Below, piece by piece: positions 1 through 10,906 of a DNA stretch of 64,000 bases. The position numbers and the translations under genes are program-made. A model generated the notes under the pieces. The model was not told the origin of the DNA. It worked only from the letters and a program-made list of their open reading frames with translations, and did no database searches. The stretch is from Clitopilus passeckerianus (lineage: Eukaryota > Basidiomycota > Agaricomycetes > Agaricales > Entolomataceae): positions 186,001-250,000 of the forward strand of contig CALYLX010000121.1 in assembly GCA_944990035.1 (NCBI GenBank), in the 5' to 3' direction. The first letter of the stretch is position 1. Each line of letters starts with the position of its first letter.

Positions 1-2047
1 CAAACCGGCGGCCTCTCTGTATCCGGCGATATCGAAACGGATTTGGCCTTGTTCTTATTGCCATCTTCCTTCTCCTGGTTCTCGAGGATGGAGGAAGGTA
101 CACCATGTGCAGAGTTCCAAGCAGCGACCTCATGCGGATGATACGCCCCTCTCACCAACTTGACTCCCAACGCGTAGCCATTCTTGCGAGCATCTTGGAG
201 GGCTGCGCGGATTTGAGCGGGCGTTCTGAGAGGGTCAAAAATATGAGTTAGTTAACGTTATCACAATACCAAAAGATCAAAAACCAAGGAACGAAGAATG
301 AGGGCGAAAAGTCATAAAAGAGCAAGCGAAGAGACAAAGGGATAGGGTTCGTGTTCGACGAATATGACGGAGAAGAGAGTTGGGGAAAGAAGTAAAGAGA
401 GCCAGAGATAGAGAGCCATGTTTGCTTCCCGAAGAGAGGCCTAGACGGAGATGAATGTAAAGCCCACTGGCACGTGTCCACGGAGTACCGGGCAGTTGCG
501 GTGAGAGGCCAAAAAAGGGATGAAGATACTGCGTGTGCGTGTGTTCTTCATCCGAGCACGCTCAACTCGTTCAGGTAAAAGAGCTGAAAGCCGATGGAGG
601 AGCAACTGATGGTGCCCCCCATGCTGAGTGCCAAAAGGAAGGGAAAGCGAAGGGATAGAACGAAACGAAAAGGAAAGAGAAGAGAAGAAGAAAAGAGACA
701 AAACCCAGAAAGAAAAGAACCACGACCCACCTCCTCAAATACGCCTGATACGTCCCATAAACAACCGGCTGCTCTGCCCCCTTCCCACTCCCTCCCTCAA
801 GTCGATTAACCTCCCCACTCAACCCCCTCACAAACAAATCAATCCCAGGCTGATACCACGTATACTCAGCATCCACGATCAACTTGACTCCCCTCTCCGA
901 CGCTTTCTGGGAGAGCTTTCTTAACTCCAGATATAGGTTCTTTAGGTCGTGGAGGTCTTGTTCTGTGAGAGGGTAAAAAGGAGACGAGGACGAGGATGGG
1001 GAAGAGGAGGGAGAGGAGGGAGAGGAAGTGAGGAGAGCGACGTGGGATGGGGATGGGTGACCTGGGAATGGGACGGGGGAGGAGGAGGGTGGTGTGTGTT
1101 GGGTTATGTAGGTTGAGAGACGGACGAGGGATTGGGGGTCTGGGACGAGTGCGCTCTGTTAAGGGGAAGGGGGGGAGGTGGTTAGTATGAGATGTTGGAG
1201 GAGCTGGAACATGGATAGATCATGAGACGTGTAACGGCCGCAAGCCAACGCAAACAAGCCGAGTGGAGCCATCCAAGATAGACGATAAAGGAAAAGAGGA
1301 AGAGGAAGAGAAGGCTTACCAGTTTAACTGCGACCCATGTTCTCCTCCCTCCGTAGGTCCCGGTACTTTGGAGGGTATCCTCGAAATCTGCAGCGACTTC
1401 TATAGAGTGTGTCATCTCGTCGATGAGTTTCTGGTGCGGTGGGACTCCATTATTGAGATTTGACGTCGAGGTGGAGGTGGAAGAGGAAGATGTTGCGTCA
1501 TTCTCGTCCACCTCAACCGAATAAGCCAGCAGAGTCCCCTTCTTCGCGTGGCGGAGTGTCGAGATTAGTGGGACGGTTTGTTCAACACTGTCGCCTCCTA
1601 CAAACTATGTCATGCCTGAGTATCACGTAGATAAGAGTGGAGGAAAGAACATACATGTCCGAAAAACGTAACCCTAACCACACCCCTAACCACCGCACCC
1701 ACCACCGGGACGTTGACGAGTTCCATCAACCACGGGCTGGCGTCCACGAGTCTAGGGAAGGAACACATGGTGAAGACGACATAGCTTCTTATCAGTGAGC
1801 CGAGGGAGGTGTCGGAGTATTCTTCGCCGGGGGAGAGGGAGACGGTTAGAGGGGAGTCTGCGTGGATGAGTCCGGCTAGGGAGGGGTGGAGGGAGAGAAG
1901 GGAGAGGGAGAAGAGGGAGAGGGATGTGTAGAGGAGGAGCTTTCGGCGAGGGCGGAGAAGTGGAGGTGGTGGGGTGGAGGAGTGGGCGAATCTATGCAGC
2001 AAAGGGCGACGAGGGAGAGAACGTAGCAGAGTTCTCGGAGCTAACAT
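1..2047 (-). CDS. PUT1: Proline dehydrogenase (proline oxidase), mitochondrial; 3' end beyond window
   Basis: This FAD enzyme of the inner mitochondrial membrane oxidises L-proline to pyrroline-5-carboxylate, the first step of proline catabolism. The start at 2047 gives an Arg-rich presequence (MLAPRTLLRSLPRR) followed by a hydrophobic stretch, as expected for mitochondrial import. Exon 1 contains the fungal proline-oxidase block SLGSLIRSYVVFTMCSFP. Splicing out about 1610-1655 continues to FVGGDSVEQTVPLISTLRHA and GTLLAYSVEVDEN. Further exons carry VDAEYTWYQPGIDLFV (about 880) and, near the left edge, LGVKLVRGAYHPHE, the conserved strand before the substrate-binding region. At least three introns are visible. 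The catalytic C-terminus, including the expected YxxRRxxE motif, lies outside the window. It is divergent from the BCP1 gene. The symbol follows yeast naming. Confidence 0.93.
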
Positions 2048-2323
2048 GATAGAAAAGGAGTTGAAAGAACCAAAGGGAGGTTGGGCAGATTATATACAAC
2101 GTCATCCTTACTTCAAACCTCCTCGGGTTAGATACGGAATCTGGTAGGATGGATCTTCGTGAACTAACCACGGATCTTAGAATCAACCATTCTCAATGAC
2201 AGAGATAAGATTACCTTGCGGATCGGGGATCGGACTTGGCAGTGGACGTTGATTGGCTGGATGAACTGATCCCGAGGACGCCGAGTTGGATAATCTCTTC
2301 ATCTCTCTCTCTTTCGCATTGTC
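2048..2323. promoter_or_regulatory. Shared promoter region between PUT1 and BCP1
   Basis: These 276 bp separate the start codons of two divergent genes, so both core promoters must lie here unless they extend into 5' exons. A CT-rich tract (tctctctctctttcgc, about 2302-2317) sits just before the BCP1 start, as is common at fungal transcription starts. No clear TATA box was seen. Co-regulation of the two genes is not implied. Confidence 0.45.
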
Positions 2324-4514
2324 ATGTCTAAACGCAAAAACAACACTCGCTCAGACGACGAGCAAGGTGCCTCGGACTCCGACTCATCCGCCGTCTCCCT
2401 CATCAACGTCGATTTCGACTTTTTCGATCCAAACCCACAAATCGACTTCCATGCTTTTAAACGACTTTTAGGACAACTTTTCTCAAGGGATGCGCATTTG
2501 CTTCAAGTGAATGAGCTGGTGGATCTGATACTGAGCCAGCCGACGGTGGGGACGACTATTAAGACGGATGGGATTGAGAGTGATCCCTATGCCCTTTTGA
2601 CGGTGTTGAATATGCATGTCCATCATGTGCGTTTCCTTCTCTCCTCTCTCTCCTTCTTCTCTCTCATACCCATACAACAGACCCACCCCTCGATAAAAGC
2701 AATCGCAAACTACTGCCTCCAAAAAACGCAATCCCTCTCCTCCACCTCGCCTCAAGCAGCTGCATTCCACGAAACGCTCTCGCAGCTGTTCAACCAGACG
2801 CAGCAGCATGTAGGGTTGGTGGTTAGTGAGAGGCTGATAAACATGCCGGTACAAGTCGTCCCACCGATGTATGAGATGTTGGGGAGAGAGGTGAAGTGGG
2901 CGTGTGATGATGTGAGTGTATCGTTCGATCTTCTTTGCTTTCTTGCTTTCTTCTTCGTCATGCTTTCGTCTCTTGTTCTCCTTTCTTCGCATTTGGTCCA
3001 CTGGCCTGAGTTGGTTTCTTGGCACTACCAACGTCAAGACGTCCTCAACTACCTAAACTCAAGAAACATATCCCTCGGACAGGATCTACCGATTTTTCCT
3101 TTCTGTTACCTGCTGGCTCACCCCCGTCTTCTGGTCTCTTCCTCCTTCCCCGTCTCCTCTTCGCATTCTGATGCCAGTGCGGAACGTTCATTGGGAGGTT
3201 GGATCTGGGCTTTTGCGGGTTGGGATTGAAAAATTGAAATCGTCATGTTGGACGCGATTGAGGCCAGGGCCGGGATGGAGGAGACTGGAGGGAGAGAATG
3301 TGGGAATGGACAGTCATCCGAGGACGATGACGCGCAAGCGTATCTTCGTCCTCTTCCCCCGCTCCATCCTTTCTTTCATCGCCCCTTTCCCTGACGCTAG
3401 CGGATGGCGTACACATTTCGCCTCACGTCCCAGGCACCTCCTCCCCCTCCTCCGAGTTCATATCGGTGCCACCCTCGACTCGGACTCTCTCGCTCGTTGA
3501 AGTGCTGGCCTGTACGCATTAGCTTGCATCTTCGCCCCCCTCCTTCCCTCTCCCTCCCTCCCTTACTCTCTAACCTGTGGAATTCAACCCTCATCTTTGG
3601 TTTTCCCATCCAAGGCGCGTCCCCTTCCCGTTCAGTTCGTGGAGCCGAACATAGACCCGGGGATCTGGGAAGAGGCGGAGAGATCTCCAGTCACCGTCAC
3701 TTCATTGCTCGTTTGGAAGGATGAGGCTGGATCCAGAGCTGGAGGATTAGGGGGATTGGATGGGAGGAGGGGAAGAACGGGAAGAAGAAGATGGAGATGG
3801 AGAGGAGAAAAGGGAGGGTTGAACGTTCTGGCGGGTTTGGTGCGACAGTGGAGGATTCATATCCTCGACCTCTCTCCCACTTGTTCTGTCGGCTCCGTAC
3901 CTCAACGAAATTGCTCTTCATACATCTCACCCTTTTGGCTCACTCATTGGGCCGATTCATCTATTCGTTCATTCGTTATAACCCTTTACTTTTTTCGATT
4001 CTCTTTTCCGTCCTTTCGAGCACAATGTGCTAATCGTAACCTCTAGGGCGAACCATATACATTCTCCCACCTCCTGTTCATCTCACGAACGTACCACCTC
4101 TCACCGGACGAAGAATCCGCACTCATGAACTCCGCGCCTTCACGTCCCACTCGTCCAAAACCAAGTGCTAAAAAATCTCGACCCTCAATCTCCCATCCAT
4201 CGGGAACGTTCTCCTCTCCTTCCACCACGACCAACTCCCCCTCCTCAACCCAACCAACCGCAAATGAAGACGGCGCCTCGAAAGACGGGATATACCCGTT
4301 CCACCCCGAAGACGCGCTTCTTCAATCTCTAGCCCTGCATTCCCTAGATTACAAGCTGACGACTGCGCCGACGGACCATGATGCGAAGGAGGGCGAGGGG
4401 AGGCCGAAGGATGCGTTTGGGTTGGATGTGAGGGGTAGGATGGTGCTTATAGAGGCTGGGAAGTGGGGGGAGTTGGTGGAGAGGTTGGGGGAGGTGTATG
4501 GGGCGAAGGGGTAG
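2324..4514 (+). CDS. BCP1: BCP1/BCCIP family protein
   Basis: Yeast Bcp1 is a nuclear protein needed for export of the lipid kinase Mss4 and acts as a chaperone for ribosomal protein Rpl23; the human homologue BCCIP binds BRCA2 and p21. The first exon has the family pattern: an acidic, Ser-rich start, then VDFDFFDPNPQIDFHAFKRL and TTIKTDGIESDPYALLTVLN. After an intron at about 2630-2680 comes HPSIKAIANYCLQ and a helical block ending in PPMYEMLGREVKWACDD. The last exon holds YTFSHLLFISRTYHLSPDEE and the C-terminal YPFHPEDALLQSLALHS. About four introns are needed; joins between 2909 and 4045 are uncertain. The protein ends at 4514. The start is the first ATG, 277 bp from PUT1. Confidence 0.88.
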
Positions 4515-4659
4515 GAGGAGCGATGGACAGGGATTGATGGTGGTTAGAGTAGAGGGTTATATTTGTGGGGATGGTAGTTTGGGTAGGACGAGATTTGAGG
4601 TGATAAGTCGTCAAGGGTGTTCAGTTCGTTTGGTGATAAACGAAATGATCCATGCTTCC

Positions 4660-5850
4660 TACGAGGTGTATGAGTTAGCGAAATCGTTCGAGGCATTCGA
4701 GATCACCTCCTGTCGAGAAATGAGCAAGGTTCGACGTCGAGTACCAGACGGAACATACCTGAAGCAGCTCTTGGGCTTGGGGCTGATTAGTCCGAGCATT
4801 CTCTTCCAATGCTTGCACAACGTCTAACAGAGGCAAGCTCATGAATGGGATAGTTCCCCGGTATACCACGCGAAATGGAAAGGATGTTTATTGGGCCAGA
4901 CCGTGTTGGTAGGACGATCCGGTCAACACAGAGGCAGCGAGGATCGGATTCGAAGGCTGGACCATTTTATTGGCCGAGGGTGTTCGTCTCTCCACGTAGA
5001 GGTATGAGATAAGGTTATCGTAGAACTCAGTCTCAACTACATCGAGGAATTTGCTTTTCGCTCCCTGACCAGTGGATGATGATAGACTCAAGATCAGGTT
5101 CCAGGGAGGATATGGCCTGTACAAAGATGTCGATAGACTTCGACACAGAACCCGCCGCGGCAATGAGAGCAGTTGGAAAGCGCATCTGTGCATGCGGAAG
5201 TAGGGTGCTGCTTGACAATAGAGAGGATTTCAGAGACAAGAGCTGTGGGTTCCGTTGGGCCCGCGAAGAGCTTCATGAATTTTGGGAGAAGGGAGTCGTA
5301 CTGGGCATCGCATTCTTCGTCGGTGAGCACGATGACGGCAATGTACAGAGGGCTTAGAAACCTCATGGCTGACTCTGCGGTTGCAGAGCCTTTGTAGGTC
5401 TTGTAATCACAATGGACCAACGAGTAGCAGCTGAGTGTTGCCAGCACACTCGTATTGCAAAATTTCTCAAGAAAAAGGGGGGCTAAGGACTCAATTATAA
5501 CAGTAGCCCCAACCAGCTTGTTCGTGTTCTACCCTTGGTTGTATTTTTATCAATCAACATACATACGAAATCACACTGCAGCTATATGAAGTCCCGCTCT
5601 GTCCTTCTCCGCCGTCCTTTTCCAAGTCCGCAAGAAACTCGTCCAAAGCATCGGTGATGATGTCAATGATCAGGGGCTGTACTACAAGGCGCATCCTATT
5701 GCTTCCCATCTGTCCCATCTGCCTACCAATAATGAATATACTATCTGGTCATTGCGATCTCCCTCTCTATCGCTTGGCAGAGGGTTGGAAAGCGCTCGAA
5801 AGAGGCGCTGACACTTGAATATCCAAACATCGTTCCCTCTTTGAAGCTGG
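4660..5850 (-). pseudogene. Unknown protein, probably frame-shifted; three reading frames contribute
   Basis: No family recognised. Minus-strand reading gives coherent protein-like segments that change frame. One exon around 5640-5700 reads RLVVQPLIIDIITDALDEFL. An intron with gtatgt...ttag (about 5480-5565) leads to a segment from 5480 to about 5190 containing SAMRFLSPLYIAVIVLTDEE and SLLPKFMKLFAGPTEPTALV. The reading then shifts by one base to PTALIAAAGSVSKSIDIFVQ, and again near 5060 to KFLDVVETEFYDNLISYL, stopping at 4888. A further small exon pair (MSLPLLDVVQALEENART, intron 4741-4789, then a stop at 4660) may be the 3' end or a separate remnant. Either unusual introns or two indels are required. 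It lies 3' of the PD-(D/E)xK gene on the same strand. Confidence 0.35.
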
Positions 5851-5926
5851 TAGAACTACCTTCATCAACCTTCCCACTATGGAACTACGAGGCAAACGTA
5901 GCAAAGGCAGAAGCACTCGGATAGCT

Positions 5927-6834
5927 TTATATCGAGTTGTTGACTACCTACAGGCAGAGACATGAGAGGATGTAGGCATTCTTGCTAGAGATAGTACTCA
6001 CAAAGTCCTTAAACAACTCGAAAGATCTAAGGACGGCCGAACGGGTGTCGAGCATCTTCAATCCCCAACCGGCAAGGTATTCAGCGCGGTTTGAGTTCGG
6101 AGGAACAAATCTGGATATGGTAGTTGTTATATCAGGGTACTGTCCAGATGAAACGGCCAAGACAAGTTCAGCTGTAACCGGGATCTTATAGAATATGGGG
6201 GAGCTGCCAATGATCGTGATGCCAGGAATGGTACTATGTTCAAGGTGCGGTAAAAGCATTCTTCCTCGGTTCCTATTGTTCTCGGTGAAAGCAGCGATGG
6301 CTGCTGCGACAAGTTGTGCTTCAGAATCGGTCTGTGAAAGCTTGCCCTAGAGAAGGGGTGTGCTCGATCGTCAGGTAGAGTGACACAGCGGGCATGATTG
6401 AAACAAACCTTATCTTCCTGTACCAGCATAAGGTATCCCATACGTTTTTTCATAAGGCAGATATCAGGCTTCGTAGAGACACGTTGCCCGCACATGAAGA
6501 AAGGGAGTTTCCTGTGCATATGAAGGACTTGGTGTCGGCCGCTGTAACCCATCATATGGAGTACAAAGTATGCAAAATCGACAACAAAGCTTTCCTCATC
6601 TGGAGCAATACTCTGGGCGTCTTCAAGGTAATTGAAAAATTCAGCATCTTGATCTGAAGGATAAGGTGGCATTTCAAGGCTGTTTAGGATGTCTTGCGAG
6701 ACATTAAGATCGTCGGGTAAGTCTTCACAGAAGAACTCGCGTGCGTCTTGCTCGGCAATGGTGATATTAAATCCAACCAGTTCAGTTTGAGACCAGTCGC
6801 TCCCAGACTTTGCTGAGCGGATGAGGGTAGCCAT
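5927..6834 (-). CDS. Uncharacterised protein with PD-(D/E)xK nuclease-type residues
   Basis: Exon 1 (6834 to about 6411) begins MATLIRSAKS. It contains a helix with Glu81 (EESFVVDFAYFVLHMMGY), then Pro123-Asp124 in KPDICLM, and Glu140-Asp-Lys142 in LMLVQEDK. A Glu in a helix, PD, about 15 residues, then ExK is the layout of PD-(D/E)xK nucleases. After the intron (about 6350-6410) a helix with EAQLVAAAIAAF follows, where such folds often carry a further Gln. Later exon text includes IPGITIIGSSPIFYKIPVT. A last intron (5949-6002) gives the ending KDFVVNNSI with the stop at 5927; without it the protein ends at 5948. I recall this sequence type as a widespread hypothetical family in Agaricomycetes; nuclease activity is inferred from residue order only. 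The AAA+ gene lies 226 bp upstream on the same strand. Confidence 0.72.
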
Positions 6835-7060
6835 AGTGGAGGAGAGTCAACTTGAGGAATGTTTACATAAAGCAGCGCACAACACTGAGGTCACCCGCGG
6901 GCCTACTCACCAGCACCAGTGACTCTGTTGTTCGCATTTGACACCAATCACTACGCCTCCAGTAGTAACGGCGACTGAACGGATGACCGTCAGGTACTAC
7001 TGCAGCAGCCCAGTTAAGAGAAGGAGACATTGAGGAAGTATGTAGAGTGCCATGTACACT

Positions 7061-9963
7061 TTAGCGACGACTATGGAAATCCACCATCGCCTGTAGAGTC
7101 TCGACCAAATGCTCATACTTCAACTTCTCCCCCCTTCCAAGTGCCAATGATTGTGCAGTCCTGGCTGCATTCTTGATCTGCCGTCCATTGATCGGGCTTG
7201 TTGCTAGGTCCTGGATCTGCTGTTCTGTGATTTCCAGAGACAGACCGAGCTTCTTAACGAATGCCTTCCAGATTTTAGCGCGAGAGACGCGATCCAGGTC
7301 ACCATAATGTAAGCCAACGTGGATTCGGGAGTGGAATGCATCGTCGAAAGTCTGAACACGATTTGTAGTAAGGAAGAGGATGCCGCGGTAGTACTCGATG
7401 TGGCGAAGGCTGTAACGCACGTCAATCAGATCTCAGATACGATAAAGTAGTAAGATATTGACATACAAGACGGCGACCATGGCATTCCTCTCAAGCTCCT
7501 GTAATGATCTTCGCTCCATGAACACGTCGGCTTCATCAATCAAGACAATTGCATTCCAGGTTGTCGAAAGTTCAAAGATCTGTTGAAGCTTCTCATCCAG
7601 CGTGACCGCGTTCGTGCCAAGGTCACCGCTCCCAATGGCAACAAGAGGGCGGCGAACGTGTTCAGATGTGGCTTCGGCAGACAGTGTCTTTCCTAGAATA
7701 CATGTTTGAATTTGCTCTGGGTGATTATAAGGGCGAAAGTTCACTTACCGACGCCAGGTGGGCCATACAAATGGACGATAAGACCTTGGCCCTTTCCACG
7801 AACGAAGTCTTCCATTCCGGTCTCTTTACGATGCGCCTCGATGAGGGAAAGCAGGAGCTCCTTCCTTGCAGGTGGAAGAACCAAATTCGGGAATGCGTCG
7901 TTATTCCACTCGATTTCAAAGACATCTTCGACGTTGAGTTTCACTATTTAAGAATGCTATGTATCAGTAAATCAAGAGAAAGGAATAAATGAAAAGGAAC
8001 CTACGCCATTGCTTATGAACAAGACTATATCCATGAACCAGCGCCGGTGCAGTCAAGAGGTCAATTGTTGTCAAATCCCAAAGGAATGGCGAATGGTCCC
8101 GACCAGCTCTCATAACCTGCTGTGTAGATCCTGAGAAATGCATCAGCATTCAGCGTGCGATCGAAGAAGAAACAACCGGGAGGGTTGACCTTCGGTGAAA
8201 TTCACGGGATCGCGAGCTTTCTTGGCTTCACGTTCTGAAAACCCTGGTACACGCTTTGGCCAGTGCCCATTCATATTATGTTTGAAATACGAGGCTGAGG
8301 GCAGTGGAGTTAGCAAATCGGAAGTGCAGACTTCATTCTTGAACACCAACCGCCATCTAAAACAATCCGACCGCTAATCTGTTCAGATTCTCTCGTCAGC
8401 AATAATCAAAGGTTGGGGACTGGAACACACACATGCCGCTTCTTCACAGCCCCGTTGTAATTAGCCCTATAGGTGCCGACACCCTCATATTGCATGTGTT
8501 TCCAATCGGTATCCACCAATGACGCCCATTTCTTGCCTCTTGCCAGTATCACCTCCTCAAGCTGGGACCTCTGCGGGTGATACTCAAATGGGTAGGCTGG
8601 CATCGAGTCCACCCTGAAAACGCCCTCGACGAACGTAATTCTCAGGGTGAGCTCGATTCGATCAACGAGGGTAGGGCGCAAGCTGGGTCCTATCTGTTGC
8701 CGGTGCTCTCCTCCCCTTTCGACATTGATCAGAGCGACGGCCTCGCATGTGAGCTCGTACGTAGGCGTCGCGCCTTCATATTTGGTGTTTGGGGTCTTCA
8801 AGTGGAACGAGCGTAACTCGCAGAGGCGTGGAAGACCAGTGACGGAACAGGTTTGGTACATCAACTGTCGTGGTTTGAGGATGTATTTCAGATAATTAAA
8901 CGTGATTTCGCCGTTCTTGCGCAGGTCTTTCAAAGACGCGAGGGTAGCTGCAAAGTCCTCTTCAAGAGTGGCTATGAGTTGATCAAGATGGCGAACACGG
9001 ATCCGAGAGCCTTCGTCATCACTGGTTCGGAGGGAGTTTTTGAGTTCGTCGCGGTATTGAACGAAGTCATCGTAGTGGCTGAGGAGAATATCTGGATCGA
9101 GCTGATTGATGGTTAGCTTGAATGAAAGTCCTTGGGTTATGGGACATACCTCCACTAGGGAATGACGCCACGAGATACCGGGCCTAGTCCCAATAATTTT
9201 CTCGCAAATCTCTACCATCAGGTCGTTCATAAGAGCTATGCGGAAGGTTGGGGGTTCACCGCCCTGCCGTAGTTGATATTTTCGAATAATTCTGCGAGGG
9301 GAATATCAGTCATCAACCAAGGGTAGCGAGAAACTTTGAAGACGACGCACAGAAAGGCATAATCTTCCTTGACATGTTCCTTGGCACTCTGTATCACAGA
9401 GGGGTTCTCGATAGTCACGCCAGGTTGCATGTGCTGTCGTTTGCGAAGTATGAGTTATCAAACAAGAAGATGCAACGAGAGCTACCCACCATAAGTACCA
9501 ACTGTCCTGACTTGGCATGCATAACCTGAGCCATCCTTCCAACTCTAACAGGTGGTATTCCTTTCACCGGCGGTATCTCATTCGCTGGAGGACCTGGTTC
9601 TACTGGAGCACAGACGCGCTCTCTCGCACGAACCAGAGGGTTCGATGCATCTGGAGCCGAAATGTTATGTGAGGCCGTCATGGGTAGGTTGGCCACCTCT
9701 GGACCGGTTGTGTTCACTGCCGCGGCAACGGGTAGGTTGGATGCATCTGGAGTAGGGGCAGTCCCTGTCGTAGTCACTGGAGGCCTTGACACGAGTGGAG
9801 CGGAGAGGCTCACAGCAAGCTCGGAGACTACTTCAAGAAGTCCATGCTTCTGCTGAGCGTTTTGACCATCGTGTGCGTTTCCTTGAGCATAAACAGAGCA
9901 GAGAAGTATGGAAAGGGTTAGGAAGGGGAGTAATGAACGTGATGAGAACGATGGGCTGAGCAT
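7061..9963 (-). CDS. AAA+ ATPase with DUF7025-type N-terminal region and secretory-type leader
   Basis: The start at 9963 opens MLSPSFSSRSLLPFLTLSIL..., a signal-peptide or anchor-like stretch, followed by about 120 Pro/Ala/Thr-rich residues. An intron with gtgggt...acag (about 9436-9486) joins this in frame to HMQPGVTIENPSVIQ and the DUF7025-like part (IALMNDLMVEICEKIIG, DWKHMQYEGVG). The AAA core follows: GQGLIVHLYGPPGVGKT (Walker A, split by an intron near 7741), NAIVLIDEADVFMER (Walker B), GILFLTTNRVQTFDDAF (sensor 1) and HSRIHVGLHY (arginine-finger region). It stops at 7061 after AMVDFHSRR. At least seven introns are needed, including one inside SWRHSLVE|LDPDILL. The core resembles fungal Bcs1-like and other AAA proteins of unknown substrate. 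The leader is unusual; an internal start would remove it. Confidence 0.8.
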
Positions 9964-10906
9964 CGGTTGAAGGTGGACTCTTGTGCTGTCCACTGAAAGT
10001 TGGGTTCGGGGGATAAGACTGAGGTAGGCGGTCAGCCACAAGTTAAATGACCTGTTGGTCCTCCGATGCTGGCGGATTTGTATCAAGCAAGCCTGGGCAG
10101 GGCGGTTGTTCTTGAGGAGTTAACGTGCTGATTGTTGCAAGATCATTGTCAGCGTGGGCTTTCTGGATGAGTCAAGCGCTGGTACTGGGCGCTCGACTCG
10201 TGCCTGATTGTAGCGATGATCACAGAATCGTCGAGGCTTTGCCACAGCGACAAACAAGCAGGAGAATGGTGGTGGTGAAAGGAACACTGACCCATTGAAG
10301 TCGAGAATGTGGTGGACAAGAAGCTGAGGATTATTTGACCTTATTTGCAACGCCGCCAATTTCAGGCCAGGGAGTCCCGTGGGTGTCTCCTCGGTGTGTG
10401 CAGAGCAACTAATACAATGCATTGTGAAACAAGACTTGCGCCTATTTCTAGTCACGGTCCAAGGATAGCGCTGGGTTGTGCTCAGGTCATCACTCCCGGC
10501 AAGGAAAACTCAAACGAATTCAAAGTACACTCGCTCTCTGGCAAACCTCTCTATCCTCGCCTGCAATCCCACAAAGGCACTTTCCCGGTCTCGAGTTGGC
10601 CGTTACCTCTCCTCATCCTACTGCCCTTTCTCCACCATTTATTCCTACTTCATACTAGCTGTTATTTTTGCCCTCTCCTTCGCGACCTCCGGCTCAACCA
10701 AGGGCTCAACTCTTGCAAAGGCCCCTTTTATAGTCATTCGAGCCAGGAACCTTTGCCACCAGGAAGACTCGACCCTCGGAATGTTGCACGTCTAGAAAAA
10801 ACTTAGTGATCACACGAGAGGAAAGACATCTTACGGATACCTCAAGATATGTCAATATATTGGCTTTACCGAGCACGCCTAAGCATTTAACGAATTCGGC
10901 GAAAGC
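9964..10906. other. Intergenic, no supported gene
   Basis: This 943-bp stretch lies upstream of the AAA+ gene and downstream of a NACHT pseudogene. Open frames of 100-150 codons overlap on both strands around 10120-10806, but none has a recognisable domain, consistent composition or convincing splice structure. Confidence 0.5.
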
